Assembly: GCA_022841565.1 (NCBI GenBank)
Contig: JALHRH010000004.1
Coordinates: forward strand, 1 to 51,235
DNA length: 51,235 nucleotides
Source: Mycobacterium sp.
GTDB lineage: Bacteria; Actinomycetota; Actinomycetes; Mycobacteriales; Mycobacteriaceae
Direction of reading: 5' to 3'
The notes under the pieces were generated by a model that searched no databases, was not told the origin of the DNA, and worked only from the letters and a program-made list of their open reading frames with translations. Both the position numbers and the translations under genes were made by a program. This document shows positions 25,436 to 32,940 of the stretch, piece after piece. How positions within the stretch are numbered: position 1 is the stretch's first letter; the number at the start of each line of letters is the position of its first letter.

Positions 25436-26083
25436 TTACGACGAGGGAGCCTTACTCCGCGCCGGCCGATCCGCCAGATAGGCGACGATGGCGTTGGTCA
25501 ATCCACGACGCGCCTCGTCGAGATCGGCGTAACTGCCGAGCTGCCGTTCCGACACGAGGCCCCGCATGGCACCAGGGATCAACGTCGCGATCTCATGGAC
25601 CCGCTGCGGGTCGACCCGCAGGTCGGCGAACGCCTTCTGACAGGTCGCGTGCCAGCCCCGGCCCCACGACCGCAGCTCCGCGGCGGTGCGCGGGTACAGC
25701 CGGTCCAGCTCGACGGGTTCCCGTGGCAACACCGCGCGCAGATTCTCGATTGCCCGGGAGTCGGGCGCGGTCAGCCCGTCGTACAGGGTGTCGATGATCT
25801 CCGCGACGCGCTCCTGCAACGACGCCCCGATATCGGGATTGGCGAACACATGGGCCCGTCGCCGGGCGGTGTAGTGCAGCACGGCTGCCCAGAACCCATC
25901 GGCATCGCCGAACTGGTACTGCACGGTGCCCCAGGTGACCCCGATCTGTTTGGCGATCCGATTCGCCGAGACCGCTCCGGGATCCCCGGAGGCCAGCGCG
26001 GTCACTGCCGCCCGCAACATCGCCTCTCGGGTGGCCAACCCACGCTTGTTGGCCCTGCGACCCGCGCTGTCCGCCACTGCCAT
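25436..26083 (-). CDS. TetR family transcriptional regulator
   Basis: A 215-residue regulator. The N-terminal HTH reads TREAMLRAAVTALASGDPGAVSANRIAKQIGVTWGTVQYQFGDADGFWAAVL; helix 3 is VTWGTVQYQF. The C-terminal part is helical and ligand-binding. It is divergent from a Rieske oxygenase gene across 92 bp that contain a strong promoter with a CTATGA-N5-TCATAG palindrome between its -35 and -10, the probable operator. The downstream tocopherol-cyclase-like gene starts at its stop. It likely represses the oxygenase operon until a hydrophobic substrate binds. Confidence 0.9.
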   Translation of the reverse strand: MAVADSAGRRANKRGLATREAMLRAAVTALASGDPGAVSANRIAKQIGVTWGTVQYQFGDADGFWAAVLHYTARRRAHVFANPDIGASLQERVAEIIDTLYDGLTAPDSRAIENLRAVLPREPVELDRLYPRTAAELRSWGRGWHATCQKAFADLRVDPQRVHEIATLIPGAMRGLVSERQLGSYADLDEARRGLTNAIVAYLADRPARSKAPSS

Positions 26084-26115
26084 TCCCGAATCCTAACGCG
26101 GAAATCCAACTTTCG

Positions 26116-26144
26116 TTGACTGATCTATGACTTTTTCATAGAGT
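26116..26144 (+). promoter_or_regulatory. Promoter with embedded TetR-type operator upstream of the Rieske operon
   Basis: TTGACT (26116-26121) and TAGAGT (26139-26144) are 17 bp apart and point to the oxygenase start at 26176. The spacer contains the palindrome CTATGA-N5-TCATAG (26125-26141). A repressor bound there would block polymerase directly. The divergent TetR at 25436-26083 is the obvious candidate binder. Confidence 0.65.
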
Positions 26145-26175
26145 ATTTGATGATCGGATCGAGAGGACCGCGTGC

Positions 26176-27210
26176 ATGGCGAAGCCGCCTTTGTCGATGA
26201 AACCCACCGGCTGGTTCCAGGTCGCGTGGTCCGACGAGATCGACATCGGCGACGTGCACACGATGAAGTACTTCGATCAGGAGATGGTCGCCTGGCGTGC
26301 CGATTCGGGCCAGCTCACCGTGATGAACGCGTACTGCGAACACCTCGGCGCTCACCTGGGCTACGGCGGCACCGTCGTGGGCGAAGCGTTGCAGTGCCCG
26401 TTCCACGGCTGGCAGTGGAGCCAGGAGGGTCGCAACGTGCGCATCCCCTATCAGGACCGACCCAACCGGGGACGACGCATCCGCACCTACCCGGTGGTGG
26501 AGCGCAACGAGTCGATCTACATCTGGCACGACATCGAAGGCCGCGCGCCGTTTTTCGACGCACCTGACATCTTTGCCGACTTCGCCGATCGGCGCGGTCC
26601 GGACGATTACCATCCACAGCAGCGATTTTTCCAGCAGGGCCTGGAGTTGCATCCGCAGTACGTACTCGAGAACGGCGTCGATTTTGCGCACTTCAAGTAC
26701 GTCCACAACACGCCGATCGTGCCGATCTTCACCCGCCACGACTTCGACGACCCGGTTTCCTACGTCGACTTCACCATCACCTTCGAGGGCGACGACCAAC
26801 AGAGCATCGACGATGTTCGCAGCGGCGTCGAGGCCATCAACGGCGGACTCGGGGTAGCCGTCACCCGAAGTTGGGGGATGGTCGACAACCGCACCATCTC
26901 AGCGATCACGCCGGTCGACGAGTGCACGTCCGATGTCCGGTTCATGGTCTACATCGGGCGGGTTCCTGGCCGGGACGACGCACGAGCGCAAGCCAAGGCC
27001 CGCATGTTCGGCGAAGAGGTGATTCGGCAGTTTACTCAGGACGTGGTCATCTGGGCACACCAGCGGTACTCCGATCCGCCGGCACTCGCGAACGCGGAGT
27101 CCGCGGGGTTCACCGCGATCCGCAACTGGGCCAAGAGGTTCTACCCCGATGGTAAGAGCGGCACCGCCGCCGAACTCGCCGCCAGAAGCTCCGGAAAGGC
27201 GCCAGCATGA
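26176..27210 (+). CDS. Rieske-type aromatic/steroid ring-hydroxylating oxygenase
   Basis: A 344-residue oxygenase. The Rieske [2Fe-2S] ligands are C54, H56, C74 and H77 (CEH, then CPFH). The mononuclear iron site is D169 (bridging) with H172 and H177 in DFAHFKYVH, and an acidic ligand late in the chain. The size and HxxxxH spacing match single-component alpha oxygenases such as KshA or other steroid/terpenoid oxygenases; the substrate is not identifiable. It needs a reductase supplied elsewhere. GAGAGGA precedes the ATG by about eight bases. It overlaps the DapB-like gene by 4 bp (ATGA) and is controlled by the TetR-type promoter upstream. Confidence 0.88.
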   Translation: MAKPPLSMKPTGWFQVAWSDEIDIGDVHTMKYFDQEMVAWRADSGQLTVMNAYCEHLGAHLGYGGTVVGEALQCPFHGWQWSQEGRNVRIPYQDRPNRGRRIRTYPVVERNESIYIWHDIEGRAPFFDAPDIFADFADRRGPDDYHPQQRFFQQGLELHPQYVLENGVDFAHFKYVHNTPIVPIFTRHDFDDPVSYVDFTITFEGDDQQSIDDVRSGVEAINGGLGVAVTRSWGMVDNRTISAITPVDECTSDVRFMVYIGRVPGRDDARAQAKARMFGEEVIRQFTQDVVIWAHQRYSDPPALANAESAGFTAIRNWAKRFYPDGKSGTAAELAARSSGKAPA

Positions 27211-28286
27211 CAGCTCCGCTCAAGGTCTTCCAAGTCGCGACCGGCAACGTGGGGTCGGAGATGATCAAGCGCGTCGCAAGCCACCCGGACCTGGAACTGA
27301 TTGGCGTGCACTGTTACTCACCGGAGAAGATCGGAAAGGACGTCGGAGAAATCGTCGGATTGGCACCCACCGGTGTCAGGGTGACCGGCAGCATCGAGGA
27401 GATCATCGCCGCGAGGCCCGATGTACTGACCTTCCACGGCGTCTTTCCCGACGAGGACCTTTACGTGAAAGTCCTTGAGGCGGGCATCAATATCGTCACC
27501 ACCGCGGATTGGATCACCGGTTGGCACCGCGACCGCAACCATCCACACCCCTCCGGTAAATCAGTCACCCAACTGCTGGCCGAGGCATGCCAGAGGGGTC
27601 ACTCGACGTTCTACGGAACCGGCATGAACCCCGGCGTCAACCAGATCCTGGGCGTGGTGTGTTCGGCCGATGTCGCCGAGATCGAGAATGTCACCACCAT
27701 CGAGTCGGTCGACGTGTCCTGCCATCACTCCAAGGACACCTGGGTCGAGGTGGGTTACGGTTCGCCCGTGGACGATCCGTCGATCCCCGCCAACTTGGAG
27801 AAGTACACCCGCGTGTTCGCCGATAGCGTCCTGATGATGGCCGACTGTTTCGACCTCAAACTCGACGAGGTCAAGTTCGAGTACGAATTAGGCTCCTGCA
27901 CAAAGGATGTCGACCTGGGTTGGTACAGGCTGCCCAGAGGCTCGTTGGGCGGCAGCTACATCAAGTATCAGGGCATGGTGGACGGCGTGCCGCGGGTGGA
28001 GACGCACCTGGAGTGGCAGATGACCCCGCATACCGACCCCAGCTGGAAAATCAAGGGCTGCTACATCACCGCGATCAAAGGCGACCCGTGCATCTACAAC
28101 AAGCACCTGATCCTCCCCAAGCCCGGCGTCGACCTGTCCAACCCGGCCAACTTCGCGTCCATCGGCATGACAGTCACCGGGCTGCCGGCACTCAACTCGA
28201 TCAAGTCGGTCGTCGCCGCTGCACCGGGCCTGATCACCAGTGCCGACCTGCCGTTGCGCGCGTTCGCCGGCCGGTTCGCTATCTAA
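27207..28286 (+). CDS. DapB-like NAD(P)-binding dehydrogenase
   Basis: A 359-residue protein with an N-terminal Rossmann fold, VFQVATGNVGSEMIKRVAS (glycine-rich loop variant ATGNVG), a NIVTTADWITGW segment and a second domain with FYGTGMNPGVNQIL. It resembles mycobacterial homologues of dihydrodipicolinate reductase or 2,4-diaminopentanoate dehydrogenase. Its start overlaps the oxygenase stop, so they are coupled; it probably oxidises or reduces a product of the oxygenase. The lysine biosynthesis role is unlikely given the context. No better assignment is possible from sequence alone. Confidence 0.75.
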   Translation: MTAPLKVFQVATGNVGSEMIKRVASHPDLELIGVHCYSPEKIGKDVGEIVGLAPTGVRVTGSIEEIIAARPDVLTFHGVFPDEDLYVKVLEAGINIVTTADWITGWHRDRNHPHPSGKSVTQLLAEACQRGHSTFYGTGMNPGVNQILGVVCSADVAEIENVTTIESVDVSCHHSKDTWVEVGYGSPVDDPSIPANLEKYTRVFADSVLMMADCFDLKLDEVKFEYELGSCTKDVDLGWYRLPRGSLGGSYIKYQGMVDGVPRVETHLEWQMTPHTDPSWKIKGCYITAIKGDPCIYNKHLILPKPGVDLSNPANFASIGMTVTGLPALNSIKSVVAAAPGLITSADLPLRAFAGRFAI

Positions 28287-28317
28287 CGACCGGCGAGACC
28301 GGTGCACTTGACACGCT

Positions 28318-29328
28318 TTAAGGATTGAGCGCCAGAATCAGTTTGCCGGTGTTGTCGCCGCGGAACAGCCCAAGCAGCACCTCGGGAAAGTCTCCCACGT
28401 CACCGTGGATGATCTGCTCTTGAGAACGCAACTCACCGCTACGCAGCCAATCCGCGAGCTGCCCAACGGCTTCGGCGTAACGGTCGGCGTAGTCGAATAT
28501 CACGAAGCCGGTCATGGAGGCACGGGCGACCAGCAGCTGCATGTAGTTGGCCGGGCCGCGAAGTTCGCCATCGGCGTTGTACTGCGAGATGGCGCCACAC
28601 AGCACGACACGCGCGCCCCGGGCGAGCCGGGACAACGCCGCTTCCAGGGTGGTGCCCCCGACGTTGTCGAAGAAGACGTCGATGCCGCCCGGCGCGTGCG
28701 TCTTGAGTGCTTTGCGCAGATCGCCGTCCCGGTAGTCGATGGCGGCGTCGAATCCCAGTTCCTCGACCAGCCAGCGGCACTTGTCCTGCCCGCCGGCGAT
28801 ACCGACGGTTCGGCAACCGTGGATGCGCGCGATCTGGCCGGCGATGCTGCCTACCGATCCGGCGGCCCCGGAGATGACTACGGTCTGGCCCGGCTGTGGC
28901 CGGCCCACGTCGAGCAGCCCGAAATAGGCGGTCAATCCACTGATGCCGAGCGCGCCGAGGTGCACCGGAGCGGGCGCCAGCGCGGTGTCGACAGGGTTCA
29001 CGTCGCGGCCGTCGGAGACCGCGTAGCGCTGTACTCCGAACGCGCCGTACACCTCGTCCCCGGTCGCGAAATCCGGGTGGCGTGACTCGATGACACGCCC
29101 GATGGCGCCGGCCCGCATCACCTCGCCGATCTCCACCGGTGGCACATACGACCGGCCGGCATTCATCCAGGTGCGCATCGCCGGATCGACCGAGAGGTAT
29201 CCGACCTGCACCACAAACTCGCCGTCCCCGGGAGCGGCAACGGGCTCGTCGCTGATCTGCCAATCGGCTGCCTTCGGCAGGCCGACCGGACGGGCGGCCA
29301 ATCGGCACACGGTGTTGGTGAGCGTCAT
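28318..29328 (-). CDS. MDR-family NADP-dependent oxidoreductase (zinc-free)
   Basis: A 336-residue medium-chain reductase of the CurA/leukotriene-B4-dehydrogenase type. It has the N-terminal GLPKAADWQISDEPVAAPGD, the nucleotide loop GAAGSVGSIAGQIAR and FDAAIDYRDGD, and lacks the zinc ligands of alcohol dehydrogenases. This group reduces conjugated enals or enones with NADPH. AGGAG lies nine bases upstream of the ATG, inside the end of the LLM gene 3 bp before it. It is the third gene of the operon with the LLM and acyl-CoA-dehydrogenase-like genes, regulated by the divergent HxlR protein. Confident family call. Confidence 0.88.
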   Translation of the reverse strand: MTLTNTVCRLAARPVGLPKAADWQISDEPVAAPGDGEFVVQVGYLSVDPAMRTWMNAGRSYVPPVEIGEVMRAGAIGRVIESRHPDFATGDEVYGAFGVQRYAVSDGRDVNPVDTALAPAPVHLGALGISGLTAYFGLLDVGRPQPGQTVVISGAAGSVGSIAGQIARIHGCRTVGIAGGQDKCRWLVEELGFDAAIDYRDGDLRKALKTHAPGGIDVFFDNVGGTTLEAALSRLARGARVVLCGAISQYNADGELRGPANYMQLLVARASMTGFVIFDYADRYAEAVGQLADWLRSGELRSQEQIIHGDVGDFPEVLLGLFRGDNTGKLILALNP

Positions 29329-29331
29329 GGT

Positions 29332-30294
29332 TCACATCTCCTGACTCAACGCGCTGAGAGCTGAACGGCCGCCGGGATCTTCGGCCGTGGCGGGCACCGC
29401 CGCGACACAATCGGCTCCGGCGTCCCGGTACGCACGCAGGCGCTCCGCTATTTGCGTCGCCGAACCCAGTGCGCACACGGTGTCGAGCAGTGCAACGGGT
29501 ATTGCACACGCTAATTCGCGCCGGGTCGCGCCGGCGCGGGCCCGCTGGACCAGGTCGCCAAAACCCGACGCGCTGAACATCTCCCCGTACCCCGGCGGTG
29601 CCAGATACACGCCCAACTGACCGGCCAGTTGCGCGTGCGCGGCGGGTCCGGGATTCAGCGCGACCGGCACCCACACCGTCAGGCGGGGGGCGGGGCGGCC
29701 GGCAGCCGCATCGTCGATCGTTTGACGTACCTGCGCCACACGCGCGGGCGAGGCGAGATTGAGCACCACCTCGTCGGCCTGCTGTGCGGCCAGCGCGATC
29801 ATACCGGGGCCGAACGCGCCCAACGCAATTCGCGTTTCCGGGACGGCGTTTCGCAGCCGGAAACCATGGCTGCTGACGTGCCGGCCGGCGTAGTCGACGC
29901 GCTCGCCGGCCAGCATCGGCCGCAGGCATTCGATGGTTTCCCGCATGACCGGGACGTGGTGAGCCCAGTTGCGGTTGTGCCAGCTAGTCACGATCGCCGG
30001 GCTGGAGGCGCCGAGGGCGAGGTCGACACGGTTTCCGGTGAGCGAGGCCACGGTGCTCACGCCCAGTGCCAGCGTCACCGGCCCACGAACGCCCACGGCC
30101 AGCGGCCCGATCTTCAACGGCAGCTCGGATGCGCGCAGCCCGATCGCGGTCGCCAGAGCGAAGGCGTCGTAGGTGGCCATCTCTGCGATCCAGAGGGCGT
30201 CGAAACCGGACTCCGACACCGTCCGCGCGATCTCCAATGCCTCCCGGTCTGGCCGATCGAGCCAAAATGGAAGGACCACTTCGATTTTCGTCAC
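29332..30294 (-). CDS. LLM class F420-dependent oxidoreductase (Rv3093c-like)
   Basis: A 320-residue LLM-fold protein from GTG 30294: VTKIEVVLPFWLDRPDREAL, GFDALWIAEMATYDAFALA, LKIGPLAVGVRGPVTLALG, STVASLTGNRVDLALGASSP and DEVVLNLASPARVAQ. The GTG overlaps the stop of the preceding gene (GTGA), so a much longer open frame upstream is not its start. The order acyl-CoA-dehydrogenase-like, LLM, then reductase, opposite an HxlR gene, matches M. tuberculosis Rv3093c-Rv3095. It probably shares a redox substrate with its neighbours; cofactor F420 or FMN is inferred from the family. Confidence 0.87.
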   Translation of the reverse strand: MTKIEVVLPFWLDRPDREALEIARTVSESGFDALWIAEMATYDAFALATAIGLRASELPLKIGPLAVGVRGPVTLALGVSTVASLTGNRVDLALGASSPAIVTSWHNRNWAHHVPVMRETIECLRPMLAGERVDYAGRHVSSHGFRLRNAVPETRIALGAFGPGMIALAAQQADEVVLNLASPARVAQVRQTIDDAAAGRPAPRLTVWVPVALNPGPAAHAQLAGQLGVYLAPPGYGEMFSASGFGDLVQRARAGATRRELACAIPVALLDTVCALGSATQIAERLRAYRDAGADCVAAVPATAEDPGGRSALSALSQEM

Positions 30295-31442
30295 AGCATC
30301 GAGGTGTCGACGGGCTGATCGAGCAGTAGGCGGCCGGGCAGTTCGCGGGAGGCTTCGTTCACTTGGAAGTGGGCGGTGGCGGTGAACGCGTCGCGGAAGC
30401 GGCGCTGCAGCGGCGAGGTGTCGTAGATGGCGGTGCCGCCCGCCAGGTCGTACATGGTGCGCACCACGTCGGCGGACGTGCGTGCGGCGTGGGTGGCCGC
30501 CAGTCGGAGCCGATTGCGCAGCGCAACCGGCACCGGATCGGATTCCTGGCTGGCCTGCCACGCGGCTTCGGTCGCCTCGTAGTAAAAAGCGCGGGCCGCG
30601 CCCAACGCCGACTCCGCCGTCGCCACCGCCGCCTGAGTGGCCGAGCGCTCCGCCAGGGTGCGCGTCGAACCGAGTGCCTTTTTGCCGCCGGCCAACTCGG
30701 CGAAATCGTCAATCGCGGCACGGGCGTTGCCCAGCGCGGCCGCCCCGATGGATAACGCGAAGAACCCGAACACCGGAAAGCGATACAACGGCCGGTCCAC
30801 GGCCGGACCGTCGAACACCGAGAACACCCGGGGCGCCGGCACGTAGACCTCCTCGGCAACGGTGTCGTGACTGCCGGTGCCGCGCAGACCGAGGGTGTGC
30901 CAGTTGTCGAGGACTCGCAGATCCTCTTTGGGCAGGGCCACAACGGACGGCACGCGACTGTCGTCGACGAAACAGCCCGCAAATAGCATGTCCGCGTGCG
31001 TGATTCCGCTACAAAACGGCCACTGCCCAGAGACGACCACGCCGCCGTCGACTGAATGCGCCCTACCGCGCGGCGCCCACACCCCGGCCGCGACGCCCCG
31101 TCCGCCGCCGAACATCTCGTCTCGCGCGGCATCCGGGAGGTAGGCGACCAGCAGCGCGCTGGTTATCGCGATCGACACACACCATCCCGTCGCCGCGTCG
31201 CCCCGCGCGATCGCCTCAGCGCACCGCAGCGCGGTCGGCGGTGACAGCTCGAGCGCGTCGACCTCCTGCGGCATGGTGGCCCGCAGCATGCCGGCCTCGT
31301 TGAGGCGGGCCACGAGTTCGGGCGGGAGTCGGCGCTCCCGGTCGATCTCGGGCGCCATGTCGCGGGCCGACTGCGCGATCTTCGCCGCACGGACCTCGAT
31401 CTTCTCCGCTAGGACCTCGATCTCGGTGTCTGCGTGATTCAT
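30291..31442 (-). CDS. Acyl-CoA dehydrogenase-fold flavin protein (group D monooxygenase-like)
   Basis: A 383-residue helical flavoprotein: IDRERRLPPELVARLNEAGM, GDAATGWCVSI, SGQWPFCSGITHADML, LGLRGTGSHD and VRTMYDLAGGTAIYDTSPLQRRFRD. This is the pattern of HsaA-type two-component hydroxylases and related acyl-CoA-dehydrogenase type 2 proteins. It lacks the usual catalytic Glu context of acyl-CoA dehydrogenases, so hydroxylation with a partner reductase is more likely than beta-oxidation. It heads the three-gene minus-strand operon and is divergent from the HxlR regulator. It corresponds by order to Rv3094c. Confidence 0.85.
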   Translation of the reverse strand: MNHADTEIEVLAEKIEVRAAKIAQSARDMAPEIDRERRLPPELVARLNEAGMLRATMPQEVDALELSPPTALRCAEAIARGDAATGWCVSIAITSALLVAYLPDAARDEMFGGGRGVAAGVWAPRGRAHSVDGGVVVSGQWPFCSGITHADMLFAGCFVDDSRVPSVVALPKEDLRVLDNWHTLGLRGTGSHDTVAEEVYVPAPRVFSVFDGPAVDRPLYRFPVFGFFALSIGAAALGNARAAIDDFAELAGGKKALGSTRTLAERSATQAAVATAESALGAARAFYYEATEAAWQASQESDPVPVALRNRLRLAATHAARTSADVVRTMYDLAGGTAIYDTSPLQRRFRDAFTATAHFQVNEASRELPGRLLLDQPVDTSML

Positions 31443-31476
31443 CGGCGACTCCCCGGGGATGGTGACGGTGCAGTCA

Positions 31477-31518
31477 AGTTACCACGTGCAGTTCAGCAAT
31501 TGAACCGGTACAGTAACT
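31477..31518. promoter_or_regulatory. Concentric inverted repeats between HxlR and its target operon
   Basis: The inner palindrome GTTCA-N5-TGAAC (31491-31505) is centred at 31498. An outer pair, AGTTAC (31477-31482) and GTAACT (31513-31518), has the same centre. A direct repeat GTGCAGT at 31468 and 31486 lies alongside. The layout lies between the divergent HxlR and acyl-CoA-dehydrogenase-like genes and would suit a dimer or pair of dimers of the HxlR protein. TACAGT (31509-31514) could be the -10 for a leaderless hxlR mRNA. Confidence 0.55.
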
Positions 31519-31523
31519 GAACT

Positions 31524-31985
31524 ATGGCGACTGCCGATCTATCCCACCGCTTCCAGGGGGAATCGGTCGGCCGTGCATTGGAATTGGTGGGCGAACGTTG
31601 GACATTGCTCATCCTGCGCGAAGCGTTCTTCGGCGTGCAGCGCTTCGGTCAGCTCGCCCGCAACCTGAACATTCCGCGACCGACCCTGTCCTCGCGGCTA
31701 CGAATGCTGGTCGATGCGGGCCTTCTCGAGCGGGTGTGCTATTCGCAGGATCTGGAACGCTACGAGTACCGCCTCACCGAGGTGGGGCACGATCTGTTCG
31801 GCGCGGTCGTCGTGCTGATGCGGTGGGGGGACGAGCACCTGCCCAACCCGGACGGACCACCGATTGTGTTGCGCCACATGACGTGTGGCGAGATCGCAGA
31901 TCCGCGGCTGATCTGCGTCCACTGTAACGAGGAGATCACCGCGCGCAATGTGACACCCGAGGCGGGGCCGGGATTTAGCGCGTAA
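31524..31985 (+). CDS. HxlR-type winged-helix transcriptional regulator
   Basis: A 153-residue regulator. The winged helix spans about residues 15-100: ALELVGERWTLLILREAFFG, FGQLARNLNIPRPTLSSRLRML and DAGLLERVCYSQDLERYEYRLT. The C-terminal tail has three cysteines (HMTCGEI, ICVHC) that could bind metal or sense redox state. It is divergent from the acyl-CoA-dehydrogenase-like / LLM / reductase operon and corresponds to Rv3095 by order. No ribosome site precedes the ATG, and a -10-like hexamer lies ten bases upstream. Confidence 0.9.
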   Translation: MATADLSHRFQGESVGRALELVGERWTLLILREAFFGVQRFGQLARNLNIPRPTLSSRLRMLVDAGLLERVCYSQDLERYEYRLTEVGHDLFGAVVVLMRWGDEHLPNPDGPPIVLRHMTCGEIADPRLICVHCNEEITARNVTPEAGPGFSA

Positions 31986-32131
31986 CACAGGAACCAACCG
32001 CAATTCCACTCCGCTGGGGTGAAGCCGGCCGAGGTTTACGCGGATTTCACGCGGCTCGGTCGGGCCTCGTCAACCCGCGCACGCGAGCCGTAAGACCGAA
32101 TTATCTGCTCATCCGCACCGCTCAACCCACG

Positions 32132-32146
32132 TACCCGGCGGGGGTA
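32132..32146. promoter_or_regulatory. TACCC-N5-GGGTA palindrome 1 (putative Cu-repressor site)
   Basis: TACCC (32132-32136), spacer GGCGG, GGGTA (32142-32146). It lies 11 bp upstream of the -35 of a strong promoter whose spacer contains a second copy. This palindrome type resembles the operators described for the mycobacterial copper repressors CsoR and RicR (recalled, not checked). Confidence 0.5.
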
Positions 32147-32157
32147 CCCTTATTCGG

Positions 32158-32186
32158 TTGACATGAGTACCCCATGGGGGTATTTT
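32158..32186 (+). promoter_or_regulatory. Strong promoter with TACCC-N5-GGGTA palindrome 2 in its spacer
   Basis: TTGACA (32158-32163) and TATTTT (32181-32186) are separated by exactly 17 bp, a near-perfect housekeeping promoter. The spacer contains TACCC (32168-32172), CATGG and GGGTA (32178-32182), the last two bases overlapping the -10. Binding of a repressor there would block transcription. The predicted start at about 32193-32195 falls on an ATG, giving a leaderless transcript. Confidence 0.65.
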
Positions 32187-32194
32187 GTGATTGT

Positions 32195-32254
32195 ATGAAC
32201 AAAGAACTACACCGGCGGCACCTGCTGTCAGGGTCAGACCGGGTGGACCGATAG
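32195..32254 (+). CDS. 19-residue leaderless ORF, Tat-signal-like start or gene remnant
   Basis: The ATG at 32195 lies eight bases after the TATTTT hexamer and is followed by 19 codons ending at TAG 32252-32254. The peptide begins MNKELHRRHLLSGS, which looks like the twin-arginine start of an exported protein (RRHLLSG) such as a copper oxidase, but the frame closes soon after. It may be the truncated remnant of a Cu-induced exported protein, or a regulatory leader peptide. The following 220 bp (32255-32476) hold no recognisable gene. Confidence 0.35.
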   Translation: MNKELHRRHLLSGSDRVDR

Positions 32255-32476
32255 GTCCTGAATTACAACAACTCCCGCTGGTGTGCGGCCGATCCCATTG
32301 GGGCTCCGTCCCATCCCGCAACTAGGATCACCAAAAGCGCACTGCCGCTCCTCTGGCGCATCAGTCGTAATCGTTGATGAACGACCAGAGACGTCACAAC
32401 CACACCTAAGTGTCGCCCAGTGCCGAACGCCCGTTGCGCAGACAACGGCCACCTCTCACTTTGGGACTTTATCCCC

Positions 32477-32491
32477 TACCCCCTACGGGTA
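32477..32491. promoter_or_regulatory. TACCC-N5-GGGTA palindrome 3 upstream of the Met-rich protein
   Basis: TACCC (32477-32481), spacer CCTAC, GGGTA (32487-32491), 21 bp before the ATG of the Met-rich membrane protein. CATAGT (32500-32505) is a plausible -10, with a predicted start on or next to the ATG at 32513. The same motif occurs twice more 300 bp upstream, so the protein is probably under the same metal-responsive control. Confidence 0.55.
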
Positions 32492-32512
32492 CCTTCAAGC
32501 ATAGTTGCGCTC

Positions 32513-32851
32513 ATGATGCAAACACCAGAATCCGCCGGAACGCCGACCGCGACAGAGGAATCCCGCCACTCGGATCGATCTGAGTCCGGTCGGATCGATC
32601 GACTCTGGACGATTGTGGCCATCACCGCCGGCGTTGTCTTCATCGTCGCTGTCATCTTCTTCTCCGGATTCTTCCTGGGGCGGGCCACACACGGCCCCTA
32701 TGGCGGTTACCCGGTCTCCGGCGGGGGTGAGAGCACCTGCCCGATGATGGGCTCCGGCGGAAGCATGCGGCCGGGGATGATGAGCCCGGGAGGGGCAATG
32801 GAGCCCCGGCAAACGACGGCGCCTAGTACGCAGCCAACGCCACACCCTTAG
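32513..32851 (+). CDS. Met-rich single-span membrane protein (putative copper response)
   Basis: A 112-residue protein. Residues 1-30 are polar, one membrane helix follows (about 32-56, IVAITAGVVFIVAVIFFSGFFLG), then an exported tail with many methionines: CPMMGSGGSMRPGMMSPGG. Methionine clusters of this kind bind Cu(I) outside the membrane in copper-handling proteins. A TACCC-N5-GGGTA site lies just upstream. No catalytic domain is present. I propose a periplasmic copper-binding or sensing role as inference; the family is not known to me. It precedes the DUF4189 gene by 89 bp. Confidence 0.6.
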   Translation: MMQTPESAGTPTATEESRHSDRSESGRIDRLWTIVAITAGVVFIVAVIFFSGFFLGRATHGPYGGYPVSGGGESTCPMMGSGGSMRPGMMSPGGAMEPRQTTAPSTQPTPHP

Positions 32852-32940
32852 CGGCCCGCAACCACCAATGTCGGAATCTTGTTGTAGCTCAGCCGAATCA
32901 GGCTTCCACAATCCGGTCCGTCAAGAAAGGGAATCAGGAA

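Noticed and set aside
28439..29929. Minus-strand open frame of 496 codons
   Set aside because: It is a third-frame shadow of the MDR and LLM genes, very rich in Arg, with no start signal.
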